Below are positions 47,242 through 55,993 of a stretch of 64,000 nt of DNA, in pieces. Source of the stretch: Limnohabitans sp. T6-5 (GTDB lineage Bacteria; Pseudomonadota; Gammaproteobacteria; Burkholderiales; Burkholderiaceae_C); the NCBI RefSeq assembly GCF_003063315.1, contig NZ_NERV01000001.1, positions 248,001 to 312,000 of the forward strand, given 5' to 3'. The position numbers and the translations under genes were made by a program. Position 1 is the first letter of the stretch, and the number at the start of each line of letters is the position of its first letter. The notes beneath the pieces were generated by a model that was not told where the DNA came from, ran no database searches, and was given only the letters and a program-made list of their open reading frames with translations.

Positions 47242-48042
47242 ATGAATGGTGCACCTGTGGCCATCGTCACCGGCGCGGCCGAGGGCATTGGCTGGGCCAC
47301 GGCACAGCAGCTCGCCCATGCGGGATGGATTGTGGCCTTGTTCGATCTGAACGGTGCGCTCGCGACTGAACGTGCGCAGGCCCTGGGTGCTCAGCACTCG
47401 GGTTGGGCTTGTGATGTGACCGATGCGGACGCGGTGCAAGCGCGGGTGACCGATGTGGTGGCGCGCCATGGCCGCATCGATGGACTGGTGAACAACGCCG
47501 GGATCGCCGATCAGACCGCACCGACTCTACAGCAAGACATCGCCGCGTTTGACAAAGTGTTGGCTGTGCATTTGCGGGGAGCCTTTCTCATGTCGCAACA
47601 AGTGATTGCGCAGATGACCCAGCAAGCCCGTGATGCCCACGGCAACCGGGGCGCCATCGTGAACATCGGCTCCATCGCCAGCTTTGGCGGCATTCCCGGT
47701 CGCAACGCTTACTGCGCGGCCAAGGCCGGTGTGCTCGGCATGACCCGGGCACTGGCCAGCGAATGGGCGCGCCGTGGCATCCGCGTGAACGCTGTGGCGC
47801 CCGGTTATGTGAAGACCGCCTTGGTGGCCAGCCTGGTCGAGCGCGGTGCCATCGATGCCCAGGCGATTGCCCGCCGAACCCCCATGGGACGCATGGCTGC
47901 GCCCGAAGAAATTGCCCAGGTGATCGCCTTTTTGGCCTCACCCCTTGCCAGCTACATCACGGGCGCTGTGTTGCCAGTGGACGGTGGCTGGACCGCCTTG
48001 GGTGCGCCCGAGGCGGCGCTGGGCCCGATTGAAGAAGATTAA
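47242..48042 (+). CDS. Short-chain dehydrogenase/reductase
   Basis: A 266-residue classical SDR with TGAAEGIGW, NNAGIA and the S-Y-K set (IGSIASFGG, then YCAAK). It follows the flavoprotein by 36 bp and precedes the transporter genes by 18 bp, so it belongs to the same operon. The ATG at 47242 has GGAG six bases upstream; the ATG at 47230 lacks one. The C-terminal 15 residues extend beyond the usual SDR end (GGWTALGAPEAALGPIEED). The second SDR in the operon may act on the other stereoisomer or on the desaturated product; the substrate is not visible. Confidence 0.8.
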   Translation: MNGAPVAIVTGAAEGIGWATAQQLAHAGWIVALFDLNGALATERAQALGAQHSGWACDVTDADAVQARVTDVVARHGRIDGLVNNAGIADQTAPTLQQDIAAFDKVLAVHLRGAFLMSQQVIAQMTQQARDAHGNRGAIVNIGSIASFGGIPGRNAYCAAKAGVLGMTRALASEWARRGIRVNAVAPGYVKTALVASLVERGAIDAQAIARRTPMGRMAAPEEIAQVIAFLASPLASYITGAVLPVDGGWTALGAPEAALGPIEED

Positions 48043-48060
48043 AAAAAGGAGACAACCCAG

Positions 48061-48912
48061 ATGTTGACGATCAATTTATTCAACGGCCTGGTCTACGGCG
48101 CATTGCTCATCGTGATGTGCTCGGGCCTGGCCCTCATCTATGGCCTGCGCCGGGTGGTGAACTTTGCCCATGGCTCGCTGTACATGCTGGGCGCTTACCT
48201 GGGCTATTCGATTTCGTTGCACAGCAATTTCTGGGTGGCTTTGATCGCGGCACCGGCCATCATGGCCTTGTTCGGCGTCTTGCTGGACCGCTATGGCTTT
48301 CGCCTGCTCCAAGACCGCGACCCGCTCACGGTGGTGCTCGTCACTTTCGGTCTGCTGCTCGTGATTGAGGATCTGGTGCAAACCACTTGGGGCAAAAGCA
48401 ACCTGTCCGTGCCGGTCCCTGAAGCCCTGGCCTTCAGCGTCGACTTGTTTGGCACGCCTGTACCGGCCTACCGCTTGTCTGTGATCGTGATCGGGTTGCT
48501 GGTGGCGCTGGGCCTGAGCCTGTGGCTGCGCTTTTCCAAGGTGGGTTTGTTTGTCCGTGCCGCCAGCACCGACCCCGTGACCACCTCCATGCAAGGCGTG
48601 AACACCGATTTTCTGAGCGCAGGCGTGGTGGGCCTGGGCACGGCGTTGGCGGGTCTGGCCGGTGTGGTGGCCGCGCCCTTCCTGTCCTTGTCTCCGGCCA
48701 TGAGTTCTGACGTGATCATCGACTCCTTTGTCGTGGTGGTGATCGGCGGCCTGGGCTCTTTGGCTGGCGCGTTCATCGCGGCCTTGGTGTTGGGCATGGT
48801 GCAGGCCATTGGCGCGGTCTACCTGCCCGATGCCGCGGTGCTGCTGCCCTTCGTGTTCATGATCGGCATCCTGATCTGGAAACCCTCCGGTTTTGCCGGC
48901 AGCCGCACTTGA
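48061..48912 (+). CDS. livH: Branched-chain-type ABC permease LivH (transporter 1)
   Basis: A 283-residue inner-membrane permease with eight or so hydrophobic segments, beginning NLFNGLVYGALLIVMCSGLALIYG cut across the first helix and including the NFAHGSLYMLGAY motif of LivH. AAAAAAGGAG precedes the ATG. It forms the membrane channel together with LivM encoded next. HAAT-family transporters in catabolic operons often import aromatic or alicyclic acids instead of amino acids, which the neighbouring dehydrogenases suggest here. Confidence 0.93.
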   Translation: MLTINLFNGLVYGALLIVMCSGLALIYGLRRVVNFAHGSLYMLGAYLGYSISLHSNFWVALIAAPAIMALFGVLLDRYGFRLLQDRDPLTVVLVTFGLLLVIEDLVQTTWGKSNLSVPVPEALAFSVDLFGTPVPAYRLSVIVIGLLVALGLSLWLRFSKVGLFVRAASTDPVTTSMQGVNTDFLSAGVVGLGTALAGLAGVVAAPFLSLSPAMSSDVIIDSFVVVVIGGLGSLAGAFIAALVLGMVQAIGAVYLPDAAVLLPFVFMIGILIWKPSGFAGSRT

Positions 48913-48931
48913 TCAAGAGGAGTTGATGAGC

Positions 48932-49903
48932 ATGAGTTTGAAAAAATCTTCCCTGGGTGCCCTTGCAGCGCTGGCCATGGGGGCCGTGGTGGCCTTCGGT
49001 GTGTCATCGAGCACGCTGCTGTCGCTGCTCACGCAGTCCATCATTTACGCGGTGTTTGCGCTGGGTGTGGGCGTTTTGCTCAAGCAAAACGGCATGGTCA
49101 GCTTTGGCCACGCCTTGTTCTTCGGCGGGGCCAGTTACCTGATCGGCATCTTGCTGCAGCTGCAGCTCATGTCGGCCGAACTGGCCATTGTGGTGACCTT
49201 GCTGGCCGTCACGGCGGCGGCCTTCCTGATCGGGCTGGTGATCGTGCGGGTGCCGGGCGTGGCCTTTGGCATGTTGACACTGGCCATCGGTCAGATGTTT
49301 TTCCTGACGGCATCACGCGCACGTGGCCTGACCGGCGGCGCTGACGGCATGAACATCGATTGGCCTTCGCGTCTGTTTGGTTTTCCGATGTCGCAAATGC
49401 TCAAACCCGCCACGATGTTCCTGGTCTGCTGGAGCACGTTGGTGGTGGTGATGTTCCTCTTGGCATGGCTGATGCGAACCCGCTTTGGCGGCATCACCGA
49501 GGCGGTGCGCGACAACGAAGAGCGCGCCCGCTTCATCGGCATCACCACCTTGCTGCCCCGTGCAGCGGTGTATGCGCTGTCCGCCTTGGTGACCTCGGTG
49601 GCGGGTGTGCTCTCGGCCATGAACACCGGCTTTGTCTCCCCTGAAAGCATGCACTGGAGCCTGTCGGGTGTGGCTTTGATGATGGTGGTTGTGGGCGGCT
49701 TCAAGGCGCTGTGGGGGCCAGCCGTCGGTGCCGTGGTTTATTTCATGTTCAAAGACATTTTGGGTGAACACGCCACGCACTGGATGACGATTTTCGGCAT
49801 GGCCCTGATCACGGTCATCGTGTTCTCGCCCACAGGTGTGGCGGGATTGTTTGACCGCTGGGTCCTGGGCAAGAAGCCCTCGATCAAGGTCGGCGGGCAC
49901 TGA
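48932..49903 (+). CDS. livM: Branched-chain-type ABC permease LivM (transporter 1)
   Basis: A 323-residue inner-membrane permease, partner of LivH. LivM marks are LLKQNGMVSFGHALFFGGAS and the EAVRDNEERARFIGI coupling loop that contacts the ATPases. Two ATGs compete: 48926 is only three bases after AGAGGAG, 48932 is nine bases after it and is preferred. Seven to nine hydrophobic segments are apparent. It lies 19 bp after livH. Confidence 0.92.
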   Translation: MSLKKSSLGALAALAMGAVVAFGVSSSTLLSLLTQSIIYAVFALGVGVLLKQNGMVSFGHALFFGGASYLIGILLQLQLMSAELAIVVTLLAVTAAAFLIGLVIVRVPGVAFGMLTLAIGQMFFLTASRARGLTGGADGMNIDWPSRLFGFPMSQMLKPATMFLVCWSTLVVVMFLLAWLMRTRFGGITEAVRDNEERARFIGITTLLPRAAVYALSALVTSVAGVLSAMNTGFVSPESMHWSLSGVALMMVVVGGFKALWGPAVGAVVYFMFKDILGEHATHWMTIFGMALITVIVFSPTGVAGLFDRWVLGKKPSIKVGGH

Positions 49904-49916
49904 GCGGGAGAACAGC

Positions 49917-50636
49917 ATGACAAATTACGTATTGCAAGCAGACGACGTGGCCATCCACTATGGTGGCGTCAAGGCGGTCGATGGCGTGGCCCTCACGCTT
50001 GAAAAAGGCCAAATCCGAGGCCTGATTGGCCCCAATGGCGCAGGCAAATCCACCGTGATCGACGCGATCACCGGCAGGCGCAAGCTCACACGGGGCAAAG
50101 TCAGTTTGCTGGGGCAAGACGTTTCAGCGCTTGGCGTGGTGGAGAGGCGCATGCGCGGCTTGTCACGCAGCTTTCAACGCACCAGCATCTTTGGCCAAAT
50201 GACGGTGTACCGCCAAATTGAACTGGCCTCACACAAGATGGGCGTCAAAGATTCCGCTGCCGACGCCGAAGCCGTGCTCAAAGAGTTGGATTTGTGGTCA
50301 CTCAAGGATTCGGCGGCCGAAGATCTCGGCTACGGCGAACAGCGCCGTCTGGATCTGGGCCTGGCTTTGGTGGGGCGGCCCACTGTGCTGCTGCTGGACG
50401 AGCCCATGGCGGGTTTGTCGGTCAAGGAATCTCTGGATCTGGCGCAGCACTTGAAAAAACTCACCTCCAGCTGGGACGTGTCGGTCTTGCTGGTGGAGCA
50501 CGACATGGATGTGGTGTTTGGCATCTCCGATGTGGTGACGGTGTTTGAGTTGGGCCGTGTGATTGCCAGCGGGGCGCCAGCTGAAGTGCGCGCCAATCCA
50601 CGTGTCCGTGAAGCTTATTTGGGGAGCGCAGCATGA
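49917..50636 (+). CDS. livG: Branched-chain-type ABC ATPase LivG (transporter 1)
   Basis: A 239-residue cytoplasmic ATPase of the LivG type. It has Walker A GPNGAGKST, SRSFQRTSIFGQMTVY (Q-loop region), a signature that reads LGYGEQRRLDLGLAL and Walker B LLLDEPMAGLS, then the switch His in VEHDMDVVF. Together with LivF it drives import through LivHM. The start at 49917 lies 13 bp after the livM stop; the longer frame lies within livM. Its stop overlaps the livF ATG. Confidence 0.93.
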   Translation: MTNYVLQADDVAIHYGGVKAVDGVALTLEKGQIRGLIGPNGAGKSTVIDAITGRRKLTRGKVSLLGQDVSALGVVERRMRGLSRSFQRTSIFGQMTVYRQIELASHKMGVKDSAADAEAVLKELDLWSLKDSAAEDLGYGEQRRLDLGLALVGRPTVLLLDEPMAGLSVKESLDLAQHLKKLTSSWDVSVLLVEHDMDVVFGISDVVTVFELGRVIASGAPAEVRANPRVREAYLGSAA

Positions 50637-51337
50637 GCGCCTTGTTGAGTCTGAAAAACGTCCACGCCTACTACGGTGCGGCGCACATCCTGCACGGCCT
50701 GGACCTGCATGTGAACCCGGGTGAGCGGGTGGCCCTCATCGGGCGCAACGGGGTGGGCAAGACCACGGTGGTCAACACCATCCTGGGGCTGGCCAGTCTG
50801 CAAGATGGGCATGTGGCTTTTGGTGGCAAAGAGCACACCAAGCTGCGCGCCTACATGGCGGCGCAGCATGGCATAGCGGTGGTGCCGCAAGGTCGGCGCA
50901 TTGTGGCCAACCTGACGGTGGAAGAAAACCTGATCCTGGGCGCCGCCGTGGGCCGCAAGGGGCCATGGTCAGTGTCCGAAATCTACAAAATTTTCCCGAT
51001 CCTGCAAGAGCGCGCCCACACACCCGGCACGGCGCTGTCGGGCGGCCAACAACAGATGTTGGCGGTCGGGCGTGCACTGATGGCCAATCCAGCCTTGATC
51101 TTGCTGGACGAGCCGACCGAAGGGCTGGCCCCTGTGATCGTGGACCAGCTGGCCGTCATCTTCAACCAGGTGGCTGACCAAGGCACGGCGCTTTTGTTGA
51201 TTGAACAAAACATGAGTCTGGTCGTGCGTGTGGCTCGGCGATACCTGGCCATGGCCAAGGGCGCCATCGTCGCGCAGGGCGAAGTCGTCAATTCCCGTGA
51301 TGGTCTGCATGCACTTGAAAACCACGTCATGGTCTGA
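50633..51337 (+). CDS. livF: Branched-chain-type ABC ATPase LivF (transporter 1)
   Basis: A 234-residue ATPase with Walker A GRNGVGKTT, signature LSGGQQQMLAVGRALM and Walker B LILLDEPTEGLAP, all typical of LivF. Note GRNGVGKT where most LivF proteins have G-x-N-G-A-G-K-T. The ATG overlaps the livG stop (ATGA), giving coupled synthesis of the two ATPases. The binding-protein gene follows after 65 bp. Confidence 0.93.
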   Translation: MSALLSLKNVHAYYGAAHILHGLDLHVNPGERVALIGRNGVGKTTVVNTILGLASLQDGHVAFGGKEHTKLRAYMAAQHGIAVVPQGRRIVANLTVEENLILGAAVGRKGPWSVSEIYKIFPILQERAHTPGTALSGGQQQMLAVGRALMANPALILLDEPTEGLAPVIVDQLAVIFNQVADQGTALLLIEQNMSLVVRVARRYLAMAKGAIVAQGEVVNSRDGLHALENHVMV

Positions 51338-51402
51338 GCGTCCCATTTTCCCCAACCGATGTCCGGACGGTTTCCGGCAAATTCCCACAAAAGGAGACAA
51401 GC

Positions 51403-52593
51403 ATGTTCAAACTGAAAACCATCCAGCGTTCACTCGTCGCTGCGGCCCTGATGGCTGCGCTGCCCATGGCGGTTATGGCACAAGGCAAAGAACCGGTGAA
51501 GGTCGGCCTGGTGTCGTCCAAATCGGGCGTTTTTGCTCAACAGGGTGAAGAGGTCATGCGCGCCATCAAGTTCGCCATCGACGAAGCCAACGCCAAAGGG
51601 GGCGTGGACGGTCGCAAAATCGAAGTGAAGGAAGCCGACGACGAAGGCACGCCGGATGCAGGTCGTCGCGAAGCCGAAAAACTCGCCCGAGAAGGCTACA
51701 ACCTCTTGATCGGTGCGATCCCCTCCTCCATCTCTCTGGCCATTGCCCAGAACCTGGACCGTTGGGATGCCGCTTACTTTGTGGTGGCCAGCAAGTCTGA
51801 CAAGTTGACCGGTGACACTTGCAAGCCACGGAGCTTTCGCACCAACCACTCCGACGCGATGGACATCGCGATGATCAACGCTTGGGCCAAGAACATCAAG
51901 GGCAACAAATTTGCCGTAATCGCTGCCGACTATGTCTGGGGTCGCGATTCTGGCGAGTCGTTCAAAAAAGCCGCCGAGGCTTCTGGCAAAAGCGTTCCGC
52001 TGAGCCTGTATGTGCCCATGGGCACCAAGGACTTCTCGCCCTACATTGCGCAGCTCAAGGCCGCCAACGTGGATGGCATTTGGGTGGCTGAAATCGGTCG
52101 TGATGCCATTGCCTTCGTCAAGCAAGCCGAAGAATTTGGCCTGATCCCCAAGACACCTTTGATCGGTCACTCTCTGATCTTGAACTTCATGATCAATGCG
52201 ACCGGCAAGGCCCTGGAAGGCACGCCCGGCACGACCGGCTACACGCCCGACATCGACACGCCCAAGAGCAAGGCTTTTGTGGCCGCCTGGAAGGCCAAGT
52301 TCAACCGCCTGCCCACCGACAACGAAGGTCAGGCCTACAACGGTGCACAGGTCATGCTGGAAGGCGTCAAGCTGGCCAAGAGCAACAAACCTGAAGAGGT
52401 CAGCAAGGCCTTGCGTGGCGCCCAACTGGACACCATCTACGGCAACGTGACCATGCGTGCGGCCGACAACCAACTGGTGCTGCCCAACTACGTGGGCCGT
52501 GCCAAAGTGGTCGACGGTGTGTTGCGCCCTGTGGTCGAGCAAACCTTCCCCGCGTCCATCGTTCCCGCACCATCGCCACTGTGCAAGATGTGA
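51403..52593 (+). CDS. Periplasmic binding protein of Liv-type transporter 1
   Basis: A 396-residue solute-binding protein of the leucine-binding (type I) fold. The signal peptide ends at MAVMAQ; EPVKVGLVSSKSGVFAQQGEE and AYFVVASKSDKLTGDTC follow. It captures the substrate for LivHMGF transporter 1. It is the last gene of the AraC-linked operon, after AAAAGGAG, and is followed by a strong terminator. The ligand is unknown; a ring carboxylate fits the neighbours. Confidence 0.88.
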   Translation: MFKLKTIQRSLVAAALMAALPMAVMAQGKEPVKVGLVSSKSGVFAQQGEEVMRAIKFAIDEANAKGGVDGRKIEVKEADDEGTPDAGRREAEKLAREGYNLLIGAIPSSISLAIAQNLDRWDAAYFVVASKSDKLTGDTCKPRSFRTNHSDAMDIAMINAWAKNIKGNKFAVIAADYVWGRDSGESFKKAAEASGKSVPLSLYVPMGTKDFSPYIAQLKAANVDGIWVAEIGRDAIAFVKQAEEFGLIPKTPLIGHSLILNFMINATGKALEGTPGTTGYTPDIDTPKSKAFVAAWKAKFNRLPTDNEGQAYNGAQVMLEGVKLAKSNKPEEVSKALRGAQLDTIYGNVTMRAADNQLVLPNYVGRAKVVDGVLRPVVEQTFPASIVPAPSPLCKM

Positions 52594-52615
52594 AGCCAGG
52601 GTGATGTGAAGAACA

Positions 52616-52649
52616 AGCCGCCTGTGCTTCATCGCCAGGCGGCTTTTTT
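52616..52649 (+). terminator. Intrinsic terminator after transporter 1 operon
   Basis: AGCCGCCTG (52616-52624), an 11-nt loop, CAGGCGGCT (52636-52644) and a run of T. It lies 23 bp after the binding-protein stop and just ahead of the next SDR gene, so the following genes need their own promoter or read-through. Confidence 0.85.
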
Positions 52650-52663
52650 ACGGGAGATCAAGC

Positions 52664-53455
52664 ATGCATATTTTGGTGACCGGCGCGACCGGAGGCATTG
52701 GCCAAGGCATCTGCGAGGTGCTGGCCTCGCAAGCGACGCAAGAACTGAAGCTGACGGTGGCCAGCACGCAAAACGGCGAGCGCCTGGCGGCCGTGATTCA
52801 GGCACTGGGTGACATGGGCGTTCAAGCGCAAGGCGTGGTGGGCGACGTGACCCGCCCCGAAGATGCACGGCGCATGGTGCAAGAGGCGCTGACTGGCCAT
52901 GGCGATCTGGACGCCTTGGTCTGCGTGGCGGGTGCATCAGGCCCAGGCAAGCTGGCCGAACTGTCGGTGGAGCAATGGGACTTGACCTTCAACCTGAACA
53001 CCCGCTCGGTGTTCCTGATGGCACAAGCAGCTTACCTCTCACTCAAACGCACACGCGGCAGCATCACGGCCATCGCTTCCATGTCGGGCTTGCATCCGCA
53101 TCCGGGTTATGGTGCTTATTCACCGGCCAAAGCCGCGCTCATCATGCTGTGCCGACAGCTGGCACAAGAGTGGGGACCAGAAGGCATACGAACCAACACG
53201 GTGTGCCCGGGCATGGTCCGAACCCCTCTGACCGAAGCGGTCTACCAAGATGCCGACACCAAAGCGCGGCGCGAAGCCCTGGTGCCCATGGGGCGCATCG
53301 GTCGGCCCGATGACATTGGGCAAGCCGTGCATTACCTGATCAGCGCCCATGCAAGCTACGTCAATGGTCAAAACCTCGTGGTCGATGGCGGCGTGGCCGA
53401 CCACATGCTGACCATGATCCCGGGGCGCCCCGGCCAACCACCTGTGAAAAATTGA
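52664..53455 (+). CDS. Short-chain dehydrogenase/reductase
   Basis: A 263-residue SDR with TGATGGIGQG, a cofactor-loop variant VAGASG where NNAG is usual, and the S-Y-K set (ASMSGLHPHPG, then YSPAK). GGGAG precedes the ATG only 20 bp after the terminator hairpin. The tail GGVADHMLTMIPGRPGQ parallels that of the SDR at 44682, so the two may act on similar substrates. It forms an operon with the next SDR gene (1 bp between). Confidence 0.8.
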   Translation: MHILVTGATGGIGQGICEVLASQATQELKLTVASTQNGERLAAVIQALGDMGVQAQGVVGDVTRPEDARRMVQEALTGHGDLDALVCVAGASGPGKLAELSVEQWDLTFNLNTRSVFLMAQAAYLSLKRTRGSITAIASMSGLHPHPGYGAYSPAKAALIMLCRQLAQEWGPEGIRTNTVCPGMVRTPLTEAVYQDADTKARREALVPMGRIGRPDDIGQAVHYLISAHASYVNGQNLVVDGGVADHMLTMIPGRPGQPPVKN

Positions 53456-53456
53456 C

Positions 53457-54236
53457 ATGAATCCGACCTATCTCTCGCAATCCTTTGGTCTGCAAGGCCG
53501 CACTGCTTTGGTCACCGGCTCGGCCAGAGGCATTGGCTTGGCCATCGCCACGGCACTGGGGCACGCTGGGGCGCGGGTGCTGATCAATGATCTGCACCCG
53601 CAAGCTTCAGCCAATGCCGTGCACAGCCTGCAAGCACAAGGCATTGAGGCGCGTGCAGCCTGTTTTGATGTCGCCGACATGGCCGCTGTTCAAGCTGCCG
53701 GACAAGCGCTGGACACGGGGGGCTGGTCGGTCGACATCCTGGTGAGCAATGCCGGCAACCAAAATCGCAAAGCCCTGGTGGAGATGAGCCGGGAAGAATG
53801 GCAAAAAATCCAGGACGTGCATGTGGGCGGTGCGTTCAACTGCTCTCGGGTGTTTTTGCCCGGCATGTGCGCACGGGGTTTTGGCCGGGTCGTCATGACC
53901 TCGTCGGTCTCGGGCCAGTCCACCATGCCGCTCATTGGCGCTTATTCCACGGCCAAGGCGGCCTTGGGAGCCATGGCCCGCGCGATCGCGGTGGAGTACG
54001 GCGCCAGTGGCATCACGGCCAATGCGATTGCGCCCGGATTTGTGCGTACGGAATTCACAGCGGGTCTGCAGCAGCGCGAAGGTTTTGAGGATTTCTTGCG
54101 TCAAGAGGTTCCGCAAGCGCGTTGGGCCACACCGGAAGACATTGCCCCTGTGGTTTTGTTTCTGGTGTCCCCCGCAGCGGGGTATGTGAATGGCCAGACG
54201 CTGGCCATTGATGGCGGCTTGCTGGCCCAGATGTGA
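53457..54236 (+). CDS. Short-chain dehydrogenase/reductase (FabG-like)
   Basis: A 259-residue classical SDR: TGSARGIGLA, SNAGNQ, S-Y-K (TSSVSGQS, then YSTAK) and a normal ending (GQTLAIDGGLLAQM). Start is immediately after the previous stop (TGACATG). Gluconate 5-dehydrogenase or 3-oxoacyl reductase-type enzymes look like this; no substrate can be assigned. Its place between two transporter loci and ahead of a 3-hydroxyisobutyrate dehydrogenase-like gene suggests a role in degrading a hydroxy acid. Confidence 0.8.
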   Translation: MNPTYLSQSFGLQGRTALVTGSARGIGLAIATALGHAGARVLINDLHPQASANAVHSLQAQGIEARAACFDVADMAAVQAAGQALDTGGWSVDILVSNAGNQNRKALVEMSREEWQKIQDVHVGGAFNCSRVFLPGMCARGFGRVVMTSSVSGQSTMPLIGAYSTAKAALGAMARAIAVEYGASGITANAIAPGFVRTEFTAGLQQREGFEDFLRQEVPQARWATPEDIAPVVLFLVSPAAGYVNGQTLAIDGGLLAQM

Positions 54237-54328
54237 AGCATTGAAGAGCGCAACGCCCGAAGCGTCAGAGGTGACAGGGCTTGCGCTTGTTACATTCCAT
54301 ACTTGCACCCTTACTCATCGGAGCACGT

Positions 54329-55210
54329 ATGAAAATAATCGGCATGATCGGCATTGGCATGATGGGCCACGGCATCGCGAGCAATTTGCTCAAGCACGGG
54401 CAAAGCCTGATGGTGCTGGAACACCCCGGCAACCAGCCGTTGAACGCCCTGCTGGCTGCAGGCGCACGCACCTGCACCACCCCACAGGCCCTCGCGGCGC
54501 AATCGGATGTGATCATCCTGTGCGTGACAGGCACGCCGCAGGTCGAGGCGGTGCTACTGGGCGAAGACGGCGTACTCAAGGGCATGCGCCCGGGCACCAT
54601 CGTCATCGACTGCTCAACGGCCGTGCCCGCCTCCACTGAAAAGGTCGCGGCCATGGTCATCGCCCAGGGCGGTCAGTTTCTGGACTCGCCCATGACGCGC
54701 ACCCCCAAGGAAGCCGCCGAGGGCCGATTGAACTTGCTGGTGGGTGGCGATGCCGCCCTGTTTGAAACCTGCAAACCCATCCTGGCCTGCTTTGCCGAAA
54801 ACATCGTGCACACCGGCCCGATCGGCTCGGGCCACCGCATGAAGCTCTTGCACAACTACGTTTCGCTGGGCACTGTGACCTTGCTGGCCGAAGCCGCAGC
54901 GTGTGCGCAGTTGTCGGGCGTGAACGCGCAGACCTTTGTGGAAGTGCTGTCCAAGGGCGGCGGCTGGGGCGCGGCGCTCGACCGCCTCAAGCCCACACTG
55001 GCCACAGGTGACACCTCCGGCCTGCGCTTTTCCATGAGCAATGCGCTCAAAGACCTCAGCTACTACAACCAGATGGCCATCGACTCCCATGCCGACCACA
55101 CCGTCGCACAAGCCGTCAAAAACACGCTGGAAACCGCTTGCAAAGAAGGCGACCCGAATGGACTGGTGCCTGAGCTGATTGATCGGCTGGTCAAACGTCA
55201 AGCGGGCTGA
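54329..55210 (+). CDS. NAD-dependent beta-hydroxyacid dehydrogenase (HIBADH/GarR family)
   Basis: A 293-residue enzyme with the Rossmann loop MIGIGMMGHGIASNL, the substrate segment DCSTAVPASTEKVA, DSPMTRTPKEAAEG and the catalytic Lys K172 in GHRMKLLHN. Members oxidise 3-hydroxyisobutyrate or reduce tartronate semialdehyde. The ATG at 54329 follows CGGAG; a longer frame to 54281 lacks a site. The 92-bp gap to the previous gene may hold a promoter. It ends 6 bp before the IclR gene. Confidence 0.85.
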   Translation: MKIIGMIGIGMMGHGIASNLLKHGQSLMVLEHPGNQPLNALLAAGARTCTTPQALAAQSDVIILCVTGTPQVEAVLLGEDGVLKGMRPGTIVIDCSTAVPASTEKVAAMVIAQGGQFLDSPMTRTPKEAAEGRLNLLVGGDAALFETCKPILACFAENIVHTGPIGSGHRMKLLHNYVSLGTVTLLAEAAACAQLSGVNAQTFVEVLSKGGGWGAALDRLKPTLATGDTSGLRFSMSNALKDLSYYNQMAIDSHADHTVAQAVKNTLETACKEGDPNGLVPELIDRLVKRQAG

Positions 55211-55216
55211 TGAACC

Positions 55217-55990
55217 ATGCCCGCGGCAGAAGGCGCGCTCGCCCCCCACGACTGGATCGCAGGCCTTGAAAAAGGCCTGCACCTCATCGAAGCCTTTGAT
55301 GCGGCACACCCTCGACTGACGGCCACTGAAATGGGGGCACGTTGTGGCATGACCCGGACTGCTGCAAGGCGTTACCTTAAAACGCTGGCGCATCTGGGTT
55401 ATGTGGGCACAGACGGCAAGCTTTATTGGTTGATGCCGCGCATCTTGCGACTGGGCCACGCCTACATCGAATCCGCTCGCTTGCCCCGACTGGTTCAACC
55501 GGTTTTGCAGCGCATCACCTCAGGCACAGAAGAAATCGCCTATTTGGGCGTTCTCGATGGCGACGATACGATTTTCATTGCGCGCAGCGGACTGCAGCGG
55601 CACACCGCCAGCGGCTACATGCCGGGCACTCGCATGCCCGCACAAGTGACGGCTGCGGGCATGGTGATCCTGGCTTGTGGCGAAGAAGCGGCCATGGACG
55701 AGTGGTTACAAGTCCATGAACTGCGTTCATTCACATCCTTCACCCTGGCCAGCAAACAAGTGCTGCGCGAAAAACTCATGGCTTTCAAGCACCAGGGCTG
55801 GGCAGTCTCCGAGCAGCAACTGGAGCTGAACTTTCGAGGCATCGCGGTGCCCTTGCTCGACCGGAAAAATGTGGTCCATGGCGCCATCAGCTTGACCATG
55901 CCCATCAACCGCGAAGAAACCGACCATGCCCTGAATCGGATCTTGCCAGTCCTTCAGGAAGCGGCGCGTAGCCTGCGCCCGCTGCTTTGA
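55217..55990 (+). CDS. IclR-family regulator (PcaR/PobR subgroup)
   Basis: A 257-residue regulator. The winged HTH lies at about residues 20-75 (LTATEMGARCGMTRTAARRY), followed by an IclR effector domain that runs to the end (GVLDGDDTIFIARSGLQRH, GYMPGTRMPAQVTAAGMVIL). The HTH start GLEKGLHLIEAFDAAHPRLT is the form found in PcaR, PcaU and CatR-type IclR activators of protocatechuate and 4-hydroxybenzoate genes. Two sites resembling the published PcaR box lie upstream of the second transporter at 60746-60781, which this protein may control. It converges with livF with only three bases between. Confidence 0.85.
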   Translation: MPAAEGALAPHDWIAGLEKGLHLIEAFDAAHPRLTATEMGARCGMTRTAARRYLKTLAHLGYVGTDGKLYWLMPRILRLGHAYIESARLPRLVQPVLQRITSGTEEIAYLGVLDGDDTIFIARSGLQRHTASGYMPGTRMPAQVTAAGMVILACGEEAAMDEWLQVHELRSFTSFTLASKQVLREKLMAFKHQGWAVSEQQLELNFRGIAVPLLDRKNVVHGAISLTMPINREETDHALNRILPVLQEAARSLRPLL

Positions 55991-55993
55991 AGT

